Shown: piece by piece, positions 47,898-56,978 of the stretch
Numbering within the stretch: position 1 is the first letter of the stretch
Layout: each line of letters starts with the position of its first letter
Origin: an uncultured Lachnospiraceae bacterium
GTDB lineage: Bacteria > Bacillota > Clostridia > Lachnospirales > Lachnospiraceae
DNA: 64,000 bases
Direction: 5' to 3'
Assembly: GCA_946632055.1 (NCBI GenBank)
Contig: CAMPAR010000004.1
Span: 1 to 64,000, forward strand
Position numbers and translations under genes: made by a program
Notes under the pieces: generated by a model
Databases searched by the model: none
What the model was told of the DNA's origin: nothing
The model's input: the letters and a program-made list of their open reading frames with translations, nothing else

Positions 47898-49439
47898 TTA
47901 TTTCTTGTTTGCCAGGAATTCGTCAATCTGACGCTGCTTCTCGGCGATAACCTTGTCTTCGCCGTTTGCGGCCATTTCGTCCTTGGCCTGCTTGATGAAT
48001 TCATCTACATCCACAGAACCGGACATAATGGTCTGCCAGTAGTTTGTGTAAACCGTCTTGCAGTTGGTCCACTCGTCTTCTACAGCCGAAGGATCAAAGA
48101 CCCAGCCGTCGATAACGGAGTACTCGCAGGTGTCCTTACACCAGTTGTAAAGATCTGTAAAGTAGGTGGGGCCGTCATCTACATTCGGGTAAGAGATTTC
48201 GGAGCCGGGCATGCACCATTTCAGCGCTGCCATGCCGTAGCCGCAGGTTGAAGGATCCTTGCCTTCGAGATAAGAGAAGGTGCCATCTTCATTGACCGTA
48301 TAATGAACGCCTTCAATACCATTGTTGATGAAACGGGAGATGACTTCATCCTCGTAGATCAGCTCCAGCGCGCGGTATGCCTCTTTCTTGTGAAGAGAGT
48401 TGGCGCTGATGCAGTAGCAGGCGGTGCCGATGTTGCCGCAGGCTGCGAAGGGCTCGGACATGGCGCGTACACGGGTGCATCCGTCTACTGTGGAGATGCC
48501 GTACCAGTCAAAGTAGCAGCAGCCGACGCCGGCCTTAACCTGGCCGAGTGCGGATTCGGAGTTGGACATGATATCCTTCGTGATGTAGCCTTTTTCAAAC
48601 TGTTCTCTTGCCCAGCGGCAGAACAGGATGTAGTCTTCATCATCAAAAAGGCTGTGAACCTTGGTGTCCTGGCTGCAGTTCCCAAGAACGCCGACGCCGT
48701 CGGTCAGCGGATCCCAGGTCCAGCCGGAGCAGAGGGTTGTGCCGTTCGGAACGATCGGGTATTTGTCGGGATAGGTTTCATGGCACCAGTCAAGGAATGC
48801 GGAAATGTCATCAAGCGTGACGTCCTGTTCTGCTGTCCACTTGCCATAAGCGTTGAAAACTTCGTTGTCAATTGTCAGTGATACATAGTGGCCGTAGTCT
48901 ACGAGCTGTGGAATGCCGCAGAGCTGTCCGTCTACCGAGCAGCCGTCCGTGAAAACGCCCTGCCAACGGTCGTAAACTTCCTTCGACGTCAGTGTTTCGT
49001 CATCCCAATACTCCTGAATCGGAATGATAAGACCTTTCTGGAGTTCCTCTTTCAGAGTCATGCCGCCCATCGTACGGAAAACATCCACATCGCTGCCGGT
49101 CAGTGCAGTATTCAGAACACTGTTCAGATTACCGAAAGATACATATTCAGCCGCGTATTCGATGCCGTACTTCGGAATAGAGTACTCGTTCAGCTTCGCA
49201 AGCACATCCGGTGCGCCGGAAACATCATAAATGGTCGGGAAGTAAAATGTCACCTTGGTTGCTTCACCGGTGCTACCGCTGTTGTCAGCAGTTGTGTCAT
49301 CCGCCTTGCTGTCATCGGCTGCCTTGGTGTCGGCTTCTTGGCTGGTGGAATTTCCTCCGTTGCCGCCGCAGGCTGCAAGAGACAGAACCATGGCAAGCGC
49401 CAGAAGAAGCGCAAGCATCATCTTGATTGTCTTTTTCAT
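47898..49439 (-). CDS. Extracellular solute-binding lipoprotein
   Basis: Lipobox LSLAACGGNGG; family 1-like binding protein. Confidence 0.93.
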   Translation of the reverse strand: MKKTIKMMLALLLALAMVLSLAACGGNGGNSTSQEADTKAADDSKADDTTADNSGSTGEATKVTFYFPTIYDVSGAPDVLAKLNEYSIPKYGIEYAAEYVSFGNLNSVLNTALTGSDVDVFRTMGGMTLKEELQKGLIIPIQEYWDDETLTSKEVYDRWQGVFTDGCSVDGQLCGIPQLVDYGHYVSLTIDNEVFNAYGKWTAEQDVTLDDISAFLDWCHETYPDKYPIVPNGTTLCSGWTWDPLTDGVGVLGNCSQDTKVHSLFDDEDYILFCRWAREQFEKGYITKDIMSNSESALGQVKAGVGCCYFDWYGISTVDGCTRVRAMSEPFAACGNIGTACYCISANSLHKKEAYRALELIYEDEVISRFINNGIEGVHYTVNEDGTFSYLEGKDPSTCGYGMAALKWCMPGSEISYPNVDDGPTYFTDLYNWCKDTCEYSVIDGWVFDPSAVEDEWTNCKTVYTNYWQTIMSGSVDVDEFIKQAKDEMAANGEDKVIAEKQRQIDEFLANKK

Positions 49440-49547
49440 TGTTTCCTCCTTCAATGATGGGGAATCATCCCCTCTTTTTGTCCGGATGATTCGTTCTTTC
49501 TCCCGGATCAACTGTATAAAGTATAAAAAACCCGACCGGAAAAAGAC

Positions 49548-49603
49548 ACCAAAAAACCGACTCCGCTTTCTGTAAAAAAGACTGCCGGAGTCGGTTTTAT
49601 ATA
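49548..49603 (-). terminator. Intrinsic terminator after the second solute-binding gene
   Basis: CCGACTCCG...CGGAGTCGGTTTTTT on the minus strand. Confidence 0.75.
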
Positions 49604-49684
49604 AGTTTTGTCGGTTTTCTGATTTTTGGTTTGTGTTTTATGACACTGCCTTTTTAAGATCCGTGCGCTCTTCTTAAGACGCAC

Positions 49685-51190
49685 TCATTCCTGTTCTTTT
49701 GCGGTATTTCTCATGAATTCGTCCAGCTGCCGCTGCTTCTCGGCGATCACGATATCTTCTCCTGCCGCCTGCATCTCCTCCCGGGCCGCAATCACAGTGC
49801 TGTCCACGGGAAGCGCTCCGGAAAGGAGCGGAAGATAATACTTTTCAAGCACCTCTGAACAGGCCGAATACTCCTCGTACACCGGCTCGGAATCGAAGCT
49901 GAAGCCGTAGCAGCGTGTCTTCAGCGACTCACGGTTATGTTCCCAGAGGCGGTCGAAAAAATCCACGCCGTTCTCCTGCAATGGAAATGCGTGCCCGCCG
50001 CCGGGAAAGTTGTAGAACTGGGATGCCGCCGCGTAGCCGCATTCCGCCGCTGTCTTTCCCCCCGGATATGAAATCGTACCATCCCCGTTTTTTACATAAG
50101 TCACATTTTCGATTCCGTTATTCAGCAGGATATCCAGTTCCGGGTCGGTATAAAGTGCTTCCAGCGCCCGGAATGCGAGATCCGGGTGCTCCGACGCCGC
50201 CGCAATCATATAGACCGAAACCGATACATTCCCGGAAGGCGTCCAGTTGCCGACCTCCCGGAAACGGGTCCGGACAATCCCCGGAATATAATTCACGCCG
50301 TACATATCGATACAGGCTGCCGCCTCGTCCTTCAGGATCGACGCAATTGGATACTCCGCAACGCTTAAAACATCCTTCCTGGTCCAGCCCTTTTCATACC
50401 AGCTTCTGGCCGTCCGGCAGAGCATGAGATAATCTTCGTCCTCAAATATACTGTGTACCGTGAGGTCCGACTGTCCCCGGTCGCTGATGACGCCGGCCGC
50501 ATTCGCGGTCCCGCCGGTTCCGCCGAGGCTGTCCCAGGTCCAGAAATCGAGAAAGGTATATCCGGCGCCGGCGATCGTCGTGCGCTCCGGATATCTTTCG
50601 TGGATTTCCGCCAGAATTTCATCCGCTCTTCCCAGCGTGATTTCCTCGTCCTGTTCGATTCCGAGATCCGCCGCAATGTCCTCATCTATATTCAGTGACA
50701 GGTAATGCCCGTAATCCGCCAGGTGCGGAACGCCCCAGATCCGTCCGTCGATTTTTACGGCGTCGGCGTATTCATCCCACATCTCATGAAAAGACGAAGA
50801 CGCCTTCTCCCAGTATTCCGTAAGATCGAGAATCTCTCCTCGGTGCTTTCGCATCTGCATGCTGCCGAAAAGAATATCCACGGCGCCATCCGAAAGGCGC
50901 ATGGTCATTTCCTGCTCATAAGAAGTCGCGCTTACAAAATCCAGATCGTACACAAATCCATACCGCGCGGCGCTGATCCGGTTCATTTCCTCTTCAACCC
51001 GCCCGGAAAGACTCATCTCATAGAAGCTCGGAATACAGATTTTGATGACCGGAACGTCCGGAGGAACGGTCCCGGTTTCCGCGGTGTCCGTCATCTCTTC
51101 CCCGCTGTCTGTTCCTCTGCAGGACATCGCCGTGAAAAGAGACAGCAGAAGGAAAACCGCAGCCGCCGCCTTCAATATTTTTTTCATCAT
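49685..51190 (-). CDS. Extracellular solute-binding lipoprotein
   Basis: Lipobox FTAMSCRG; similar C-terminus to 47898-49439 (DIVIAEKQRQLDEFM versus DKVIAEKQRQIDEFL). Confidence 0.9.
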   Translation of the reverse strand: MMKKILKAAAAVFLLLSLFTAMSCRGTDSGEEMTDTAETGTVPPDVPVIKICIPSFYEMSLSGRVEEEMNRISAARYGFVYDLDFVSATSYEQEMTMRLSDGAVDILFGSMQMRKHRGEILDLTEYWEKASSSFHEMWDEYADAVKIDGRIWGVPHLADYGHYLSLNIDEDIAADLGIEQDEEITLGRADEILAEIHERYPERTTIAGAGYTFLDFWTWDSLGGTGGTANAAGVISDRGQSDLTVHSIFEDEDYLMLCRTARSWYEKGWTRKDVLSVAEYPIASILKDEAAACIDMYGVNYIPGIVRTRFREVGNWTPSGNVSVSVYMIAAASEHPDLAFRALEALYTDPELDILLNNGIENVTYVKNGDGTISYPGGKTAAECGYAAASQFYNFPGGGHAFPLQENGVDFFDRLWEHNRESLKTRCYGFSFDSEPVYEEYSACSEVLEKYYLPLLSGALPVDSTVIAAREEMQAAGEDIVIAEKQRQLDEFMRNTAKEQE

Positions 51191-51214
51191 TTTCCTTTCT
51201 GTCATCCCGTACGT

Positions 51215-51295
51215 CCTCCTGTCAGGCCGAGCCGCGGGATCCCATCACTCTCTGTCATCCCGAGCGCAGCCGGGGGATCCCGTCACTTTACCGAT
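51215..51295. repeat. Two tandem GTCAT-CCCGAGC-GGGATCCC-TCACT repeats
   Basis: GTCAGGCCGAGCCGCGGGATCCCATCACTC and GTCATCCCGAGCGCAGCCGGGGGATCCCGTCACTT. Confidence 0.7.
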
Positions 51296-51439
51296 ACTCC
51301 CCCGCAGCATAAAGCATACCGAAAAAGGCCCGTCTTCCGCCACTGAAAAACCGACTTCAGATTCCTGAAAACAGACCCCTGAAGCCGGCAGATAAAGCAA
51401 TTGTTGTTTTTCTGATCGTTTATTATGGAAAATCTGACC

Positions 51440-52702
51440 TTACGATCCGCTCTTCGCGTTCCGATAGTCCTGCGGAGACATATGATAGTAGTTTCGGAAG
51501 GTCTGCGAAAAGTGCGAGAAGTTGTCAAAACCGATTTTCGACGCGATGATGCCGATCGAGAATTTCGTGTGCGCGAGCATATCCGCGGCGCGGCGCATCT
51601 TTTCCCGGAGCACGTAATCCTTGAAGCTTAAACCGGTTTCCTTCCGGAAAAGCCGAGAAAAATAATCTGGATTCAGGTGTACATGGTCCGCCACGTCCGT
51701 CCGCGTGATCTTCTGGAAAATATGTTCCTTAATAAATTTTTCCGCCTGCTCCGCAAGTCCGGTCTCGCTTTCCTCGGCGTTCGTTGGCCCCTCCAGCACG
51801 AGCTCCTTCGACCTGTCCGCATTCTGGAGACGGATCCTTAAGCGCCGCATGGCCAGGATGAAGTCCTCTTTCTCTGTCTGAAGGTCCGCCGAAAGACGGA
51901 TATTGGGACTCGTCCTGCAGTTGAAAAAGCGCGCGAAGGTATCGTAGATTCCGCGCACCGTTTCCGCGGGAAGCTTCCCGGAATCGCAGAGGACGAAGAG
52001 GAAGTATTCTCCCTCCTGAATGCTCGCCGCGCTCGCCTCGCCCCGCACCTCCTGGAAAAGCTCCGACAGCACGTTACAGAAGGTCGAGCGGAGCAGCTCG
52101 TCGCTCCACTTTTCGTGCACCAGCGCAAACTGCCGGACCTCGAGATAGGCCATATAAGCGCAGCACTCCCCGTGCTGGTCCCGGTACAGCTGCAGCGTTT
52201 CCTGATACAACTTCCGGCTTTCCTCTTCGCAGTTCGTGAAGGCCTTCAGCACGATGGTGTCGTAGATCGCGTTTTGATGCTCCTTCGCGAAAGCCCGGTA
52301 TTTCTGGAGTCGCTGATCATCCTGCCGGCTGTCCAGTTCTTTTTTAACGCGCGAAACGACCTCCGCAAGCTCCGTGAAGCGCACGGGCTGCAGCAGATAG
52401 TCGAAGATCCGAAGCTTCAGCCCTTCCTGCGCATAGGTGAAGCTCGGATGGGAGGTCAGAAAGACGATCACGACCTTTCTTCCGAACTTGTCCCGCACCC
52501 ATTCCGCGAGCACCACGCCGTTCTCCTCCGGCATCTCGATATCCGTGATCAGAAGGTCCACCGCGAAATTCGTCATGATCAGCTTCGCTTCCATCGCGCT
52601 CGTCGCCTTGTAAATCTCCGACACGCCGTAGCTTTTCCAGTCGATGCCGTTTACGAGACTGTCAATAATGATCTGCTGATCATCCACCAAAAGTACATTC
52701 AT
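51440..52702 (-). CDS. AraC-type response regulator (YesN-like)
   Basis: MNVLLVDDQQIIIDSLVNGIDW; C-terminal HTH ADHVHLNPDYFSRLFRKETGLSFKDYV. Confidence 0.95.
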   Translation of the reverse strand: MNVLLVDDQQIIIDSLVNGIDWKSYGVSEIYKATSAMEAKLIMTNFAVDLLITDIEMPEENGVVLAEWVRDKFGRKVVIVFLTSHPSFTYAQEGLKLRIFDYLLQPVRFTELAEVVSRVKKELDSRQDDQRLQKYRAFAKEHQNAIYDTIVLKAFTNCEEESRKLYQETLQLYRDQHGECCAYMAYLEVRQFALVHEKWSDELLRSTFCNVLSELFQEVRGEASAASIQEGEYFLFVLCDSGKLPAETVRGIYDTFARFFNCRTSPNIRLSADLQTEKEDFILAMRRLRIRLQNADRSKELVLEGPTNAEESETGLAEQAEKFIKEHIFQKITRTDVADHVHLNPDYFSRLFRKETGLSFKDYVLREKMRRAADMLAHTKFSIGIIASKIGFDNFSHFSQTFRNYYHMSPQDYRNAKSGS

Positions 52703-54465
52703 GGCCGCTCCTCTTTTCTTCTCGGGATGACGATTTCATTCACCGCGCCGTCCTCGTTCCGGAAGCTCAGCTGGGCAAGCTCCCCGTACAGAATCCTGCA
52801 GCGCTGCCGGAGGTTGTTCACGCCGACGTTCGTGCCCTTCGGCTCGTCGCCAGGCGCTGCGCCTTGAAGCGCTTCCGTGCTTGCTTCCTCGCTGTTCAGC
52901 GCCTCCAGAATGTTTTCCGAATAGCCCTGTCCGTTATCCCGGACGGTAATGTCCAGATATTCCTCCTCATCCGCCGTAAAGTGGATGATCTCGACCGACA
53001 GCTCCAGCACGCCGTCCACGCTTCCGAGCTTCGCGTATTTGACGCTGTTTTCGAGGAAGGTCTGGATGCAGAGGACCGGCACCGGGAAGCCGCCCTCGGG
53101 AAGCTCATTATAGACATGATACTGAATCTGGCGCCCGCTCATTTCCCGGCGAAGATTGATATAGTTCTCGGAAAACTCGAGCTCCTGCAGGATATCCACC
53201 TCGTCCCGCTCGAGCTGCAGAAGGTACCGGAGGTGCTGCGACAGATGCTGCAGATATTCCTGCATGCCGTCCGTATCGCCGCTGACCGCCATCGCGTTGA
53301 CCGTCTTCAGGCCGTTCAGATAGAAGTGCGGCTTCAGCTGCAGCTGCAGATACTGGATCCTTGCGCGCTGCTTTTCCACCGTCTCCTCGTAGGTCGCGAT
53401 CTTCTGCTTTTCGAGGGCCTCCGTCATATAACCGAGCGTCTTATGCGTATCGTCGAATTCCTTCAGGAAATATTCCTTTTTGGCCGGTTCATAGGCGAGT
53501 CCGTTCTGGATCCGGACCATTTCCTGATTCAGCTCCCGAAGCGGGCGTACGAACTGTTTGCGGATAAAGATGATCAGGACGAAGAGGGCCGAAATCGCAA
53601 GCGCCGTCACAAGAAGAATCACGAGGAGCTGCGTCCGGTAGATCTTCTCGAAGCGGTAGGGTATTTTTGTGTAAAGGACGATCTCCGTGCCCTCGATCGT
53701 GCTTTTCATAAACAGGCTTCCCCGGATTTCAGCCGTATCGACGGTTCCGAAGAGCGACGCCCGTTCGGAAATCACCTGCTCGGTTTCCTGCAGGAGCGCT
53801 TCCGGATTTTCCACCCCTTCCGGCGCGAAAAGCCCCCGCTCGCCGTCCCGGATCAGGAAGGCCGTCCCCTTCGGAAGCGCGTCCTCGAGCAGTCTGAGGC
53901 GGGACTTCAGGCTGTACACGCCGTAGATCGTCGCATTGCCATGCGTATATCCGATCACCGCGCAGGGGTTTTTTTCGGCGTCCAGCATAAACCACTCCGG
54001 AGAGGAAACCGGGTGGGCGTCGTTCCATTCAGAAAGCGCAGATTTCAGAGACGCCATGGAATCGTCCGGAATCTGCGCCTTATCATATTTGTATGCGAGT
54101 TTCTCTTCGCCGCTGTAGAAAAGCACAAAGGCGCTCGCGTCATTGTGAACGGAAAGATTGTTTTCCAGATTCTTCATGAGTTCGAAGCGGGCGTTCATGA
54201 GGTTTTCTTTTTCCCGGTAGCTGCCGAGGGTCAGAAAATCCGCGTCATACAGCCATTTTTCATAAACAAACCGCTTCAGGTTCTGAAGGGCTTCGGAAGC
54301 ATGCCCGGTGCAGGCCGATACGGAATCTGCCTGTGTCTGAATATAATTCCGGTTGAAGCTGCTGATCAGATAGGTGTCGAGAACCGCAAGCAGTACAACG
54401 ATCGCAACATATCCGGCAAGCGCCACCGCGAAAAAGGTGCGGTTGAAGGATAGATGCTTTTTCAT
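52699..54465 (-). CDS. Sensor histidine kinase (YesM-like)
   Basis: LQLQLKPHFYLNGLKTVNAM; DNGQGYSENI; GVNNLRQRCRILYG. Confidence 0.95.
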   Translation of the reverse strand: MKKHLSFNRTFFAVALAGYVAIVVLLAVLDTYLISSFNRNYIQTQADSVSACTGHASEALQNLKRFVYEKWLYDADFLTLGSYREKENLMNARFELMKNLENNLSVHNDASAFVLFYSGEEKLAYKYDKAQIPDDSMASLKSALSEWNDAHPVSSPEWFMLDAEKNPCAVIGYTHGNATIYGVYSLKSRLRLLEDALPKGTAFLIRDGERGLFAPEGVENPEALLQETEQVISERASLFGTVDTAEIRGSLFMKSTIEGTEIVLYTKIPYRFEKIYRTQLLVILLVTALAISALFVLIIFIRKQFVRPLRELNQEMVRIQNGLAYEPAKKEYFLKEFDDTHKTLGYMTEALEKQKIATYEETVEKQRARIQYLQLQLKPHFYLNGLKTVNAMAVSGDTDGMQEYLQHLSQHLRYLLQLERDEVDILQELEFSENYINLRREMSGRQIQYHVYNELPEGGFPVPVLCIQTFLENSVKYAKLGSVDGVLELSVEIIHFTADEEEYLDITVRDNGQGYSENILEALNSEEASTEALQGAAPGDEPKGTNVGVNNLRQRCRILYGELAQLSFRNEDGAVNEIVIPRRKEERP

Positions 54466-54484
54466 AAATAGAATCCGTGGTGCG

Positions 54485-54533
54485 ATGGGGACAGGGCAAA
54501 CAGGTCAATTTGATCGCCTGGCCCTGTCCCCAT
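54485..54533. repeat. GGGGACAGG palindrome
   Basis: ATGGGGACAGGGC...GCCCTGTCCCCAT, 3 nt past the larB stop. Confidence 0.9.
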
Positions 54534-54536
54534 GCG

Positions 54537-55289
54537 TCATTTGGAAGTAATGTGGTTGATCATGCTGGCGAGATACCCCGCGCCGAAGCCGTTGTCGATA
54601 TTCACGACCGAAACGCCCGACGCGCAGGAATTCAACATCGAGAGAAGCGCCGAAAGGCCGTTAAAGCTTGCGCCGTAGCCGACACTCGTCGGAACCGCGA
54701 TGACCGGGCAGTCCGCGAGTCCGCCGATGACCGACGCGAGCGCGCCTTCCATGCCCGCGATCGCGATGATGACGGTCGCCGACATGATCTCGTCCATATG
54801 CGCGAGCGTGCGGTGAAGGCCTGCCACGCCGACATCATACAGCCGAACAACCTTGTTTCCGTGTGCTTCGGCGGTCAGCGCCGCCTCCTCTGCGACCGGC
54901 ATATCCGAAGTCCCGCCGGTCGCGACAACAATCGTTCCGATGCCGTCCGGCTCCGGAATCGTTCCGACGATACCGATCTTCGCGTCCTTCCGGTAATCCA
55001 TCGGGATTTCCTTCAAAACCACCTCGGCCTTTTCTTCGGAAAGCCTCGTGATCAGGATCGTTCCGATGCCGTTCTCCTGCATCACCTTTGCGATGCCGAT
55101 GATCTGCTCCGGCGTCTTTCCCGCGCCGTAGATCACCTCCGCCGCGCCCTGACGGACCGCCCGGTGCAGATCCACTTTCGCGTAGCCGATATCCTCAAAG
55201 GGTTTTTTCTTAATGGCAAGCAGGGCTTCATCGACGGAAATCCGGCCGCTCTCAAGCTCCTCCAGAGTTCTTCTGATATCGTTGTTCAA
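54537..55289 (-). CDS. larB: Nickel pincer cofactor biosynthesis protein LarB
   Basis: PurE-like C-terminus: VGTIPEPDGIGTIVVATGGTSDMPVAEEAALTAEAHGNKVVRLYDVGVAGLHR. Confidence 0.95.
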   Translation of the reverse strand: MNNDIRRTLEELESGRISVDEALLAIKKKPFEDIGYAKVDLHRAVRQGAAEVIYGAGKTPEQIIGIAKVMQENGIGTILITRLSEEKAEVVLKEIPMDYRKDAKIGIVGTIPEPDGIGTIVVATGGTSDMPVAEEAALTAEAHGNKVVRLYDVGVAGLHRTLAHMDEIMSATVIIAIAGMEGALASVIGGLADCPVIAVPTSVGYGASFNGLSALLSMLNSCASGVSVVNIDNGFGAGYLASMINHITSK

Positions 55290-56032
55290 GTCCGTACCTC
55301 CAGGTCCAGAAGGACCGAATCATAATATTTTTTCAGCTCCGTCAGAATTTCTTTCCGCTCGGAAAGAAGCTTCGGAAGCTGCTCTTCCCGCATCTGAAGC
55401 TTAGCCGTCCCGTTCATCTGCCGGACCCGGAAATCCGTGTAGCCGCGTTCAAAGAGGAAGCCTTCGGCCTTTTCCGTCGCGATGAGCTTCTCCGCCGTAA
55501 TCTCCTCGCCCGCGGGAATCCGCGTCGCCAGGCAGGCGTAGGCCGACTTATCCCAGGTAAAAAGCCCCGCTTCCTTTGAAAGCCGCCGGATTTCGCTCTT
55601 CGTCAGCCCCGAGAGCCGGAGCGGCGAGAGCACCTGCATTTCCTGAAGCGCCTTCATGCCCGGCCGGTCGCCGGCGTCGTCGCTCGCGTTCGTGCCGTCC
55701 AGAATCACCGTATAGCCGTCCTTCGCGGCTTCCCTCAGGATCGTCGAAAAGATCACCTGCTTGCAGAAATAGCAGCGGTTCTTCGGGTTTTTCCGTACCG
55801 TTTCGTCCGCGAGCACATCCACGGGGATCACCTTCATGTCCGCGTGAAGCTCGCCCGCTAGCTTTTTCGCGTCCTCAAATTCAAATTCCGGCTGGAAGGC
55901 CGATTTTACATAATACGCACGCACGTCCGTGTGGCACTGAAGCGCCGCATATAATAAGTAAGACGAGTCCACGCCGCCGGAAAATGCCAGCGCGCACTTC
56001 GGGTGTTCCGTAAAAAACTGCTGTAACTCCAT
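55286..56032 (-). CDS. larE: ATP-dependent sulfurtransferase LarE
   Basis: FSGGVDSSYLLYAA; KNRCYFCKQVIFSTI; DGTNASDDAGDRPGMKA. Confidence 0.95.
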   Translation of the reverse strand: MELQQFFTEHPKCALAFSGGVDSSYLLYAALQCHTDVRAYYVKSAFQPEFEFEDAKKLAGELHADMKVIPVDVLADETVRKNPKNRCYFCKQVIFSTILREAAKDGYTVILDGTNASDDAGDRPGMKALQEMQVLSPLRLSGLTKSEIRRLSKEAGLFTWDKSAYACLATRIPAGEEITAEKLIATEKAEGFLFERGYTDFRVRQMNGTAKLQMREEQLPKLLSERKEILTELKKYYDSVLLDLEVRT

Positions 56033-56059
56033 GTTGTCCGTCCTTTCCCGGGCGCTTTT

Positions 56060-56476
56060 TCAGCCCGACATTGCCTCATCCAGCTTTTCCATGGCGTCCT
56101 GAAGGTACGCCGCGGGCGACGAGCCCGCAAGCCCCGCGATGATCGTATCGCAGCGGTTCATCGGGATCAGGATGCGAAGCGCCTCCGCCGAGCCGACCGC
56201 TGCCGCCATCTTTTCCGTCACTTCTCCCATCAGGGCGTCCGCGATCACGATGCCGATCGGCCCGATGATGATATCCGCCCGGCGGCTGGACACCACCACC
56301 GCGTTTTCCCCGGTCGCCGCTGATTTCGCGCCGGCCTTCAACATGTTTTCCGTCGCGATGCTGTTGGTCCCGACGGCCAGAAGCTCCACGCCCGGAAAGC
56401 GCTCCAGTATCATTTTCACAAGCTGCCGGCCGATATTTCCGCCCTGTCCGTCAATGACGAGAATCCGTTTTTTCAT
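56060..56476 (-). CDS. DUF3842 family protein
   Basis: MKKRILVIDGQGGNIGRQLVKMI...GTNSIATENMLKAGA...IIIGPIGIVIADALMGEVTEKMA. Confidence 0.85.
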   Translation of the reverse strand: MKKRILVIDGQGGNIGRQLVKMILERFPGVELLAVGTNSIATENMLKAGAKSAATGENAVVVSSRRADIIIGPIGIVIADALMGEVTEKMAAAVGSAEALRILIPMNRCDTIIAGLAGSSPAAYLQDAMEKLDEAMSG

Positions 56477-56978
56477 TTTTCTCCACCAAGAAGCCTTTCT
56501 CTTTTCCCAGACGCCATTCTCCTTGCCGTGTATCACCCTGTATTCCGGATGCTTTCGCGAAGAAATTCCCTGTTTCGAAATTTCCTTTACATTCGGTGTA
56601 AAAAGCGTGATTTTTATACACAAGGCATATCAGTTTTTCTGGTTTTTGAGCAGATCACATGCTGATTTTTGCTTTTTCTTCTTGCCTTTCACGCGGTCTT
56701 CTTATAGAATGATCCTGCGGGGCAGTGATAAAGGGCTTTGCTCCGCCCAGATCTTTTTCAAATCTATCCACATCTTCCGCCGCTCCGGACTCTTCCTCAA
56801 GTCGGAGCGGTGTCTTTATCCTACCACAAAAGGGGCGCTTTATCAATGCGAAGGAACATTTTTTCTTCCCGATGCGCAAGGTAATGCTTGCTATTTTTTC
56901 ATAAATGAATTACACTTGATGCATCACCAGTCTGCATAATGTTTCTGTATGCAATGAAAGGAGCAGACCAAAACGCCC

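Noticed and set aside
56777-56813. CCGCTCCG...CGGAGCGG hairpin between DUF3842 and apbE as a nickel operator
   Set aside because: Only a simple inverted repeat; no evidence for NikR-type sequence, could be an ordinary terminator.
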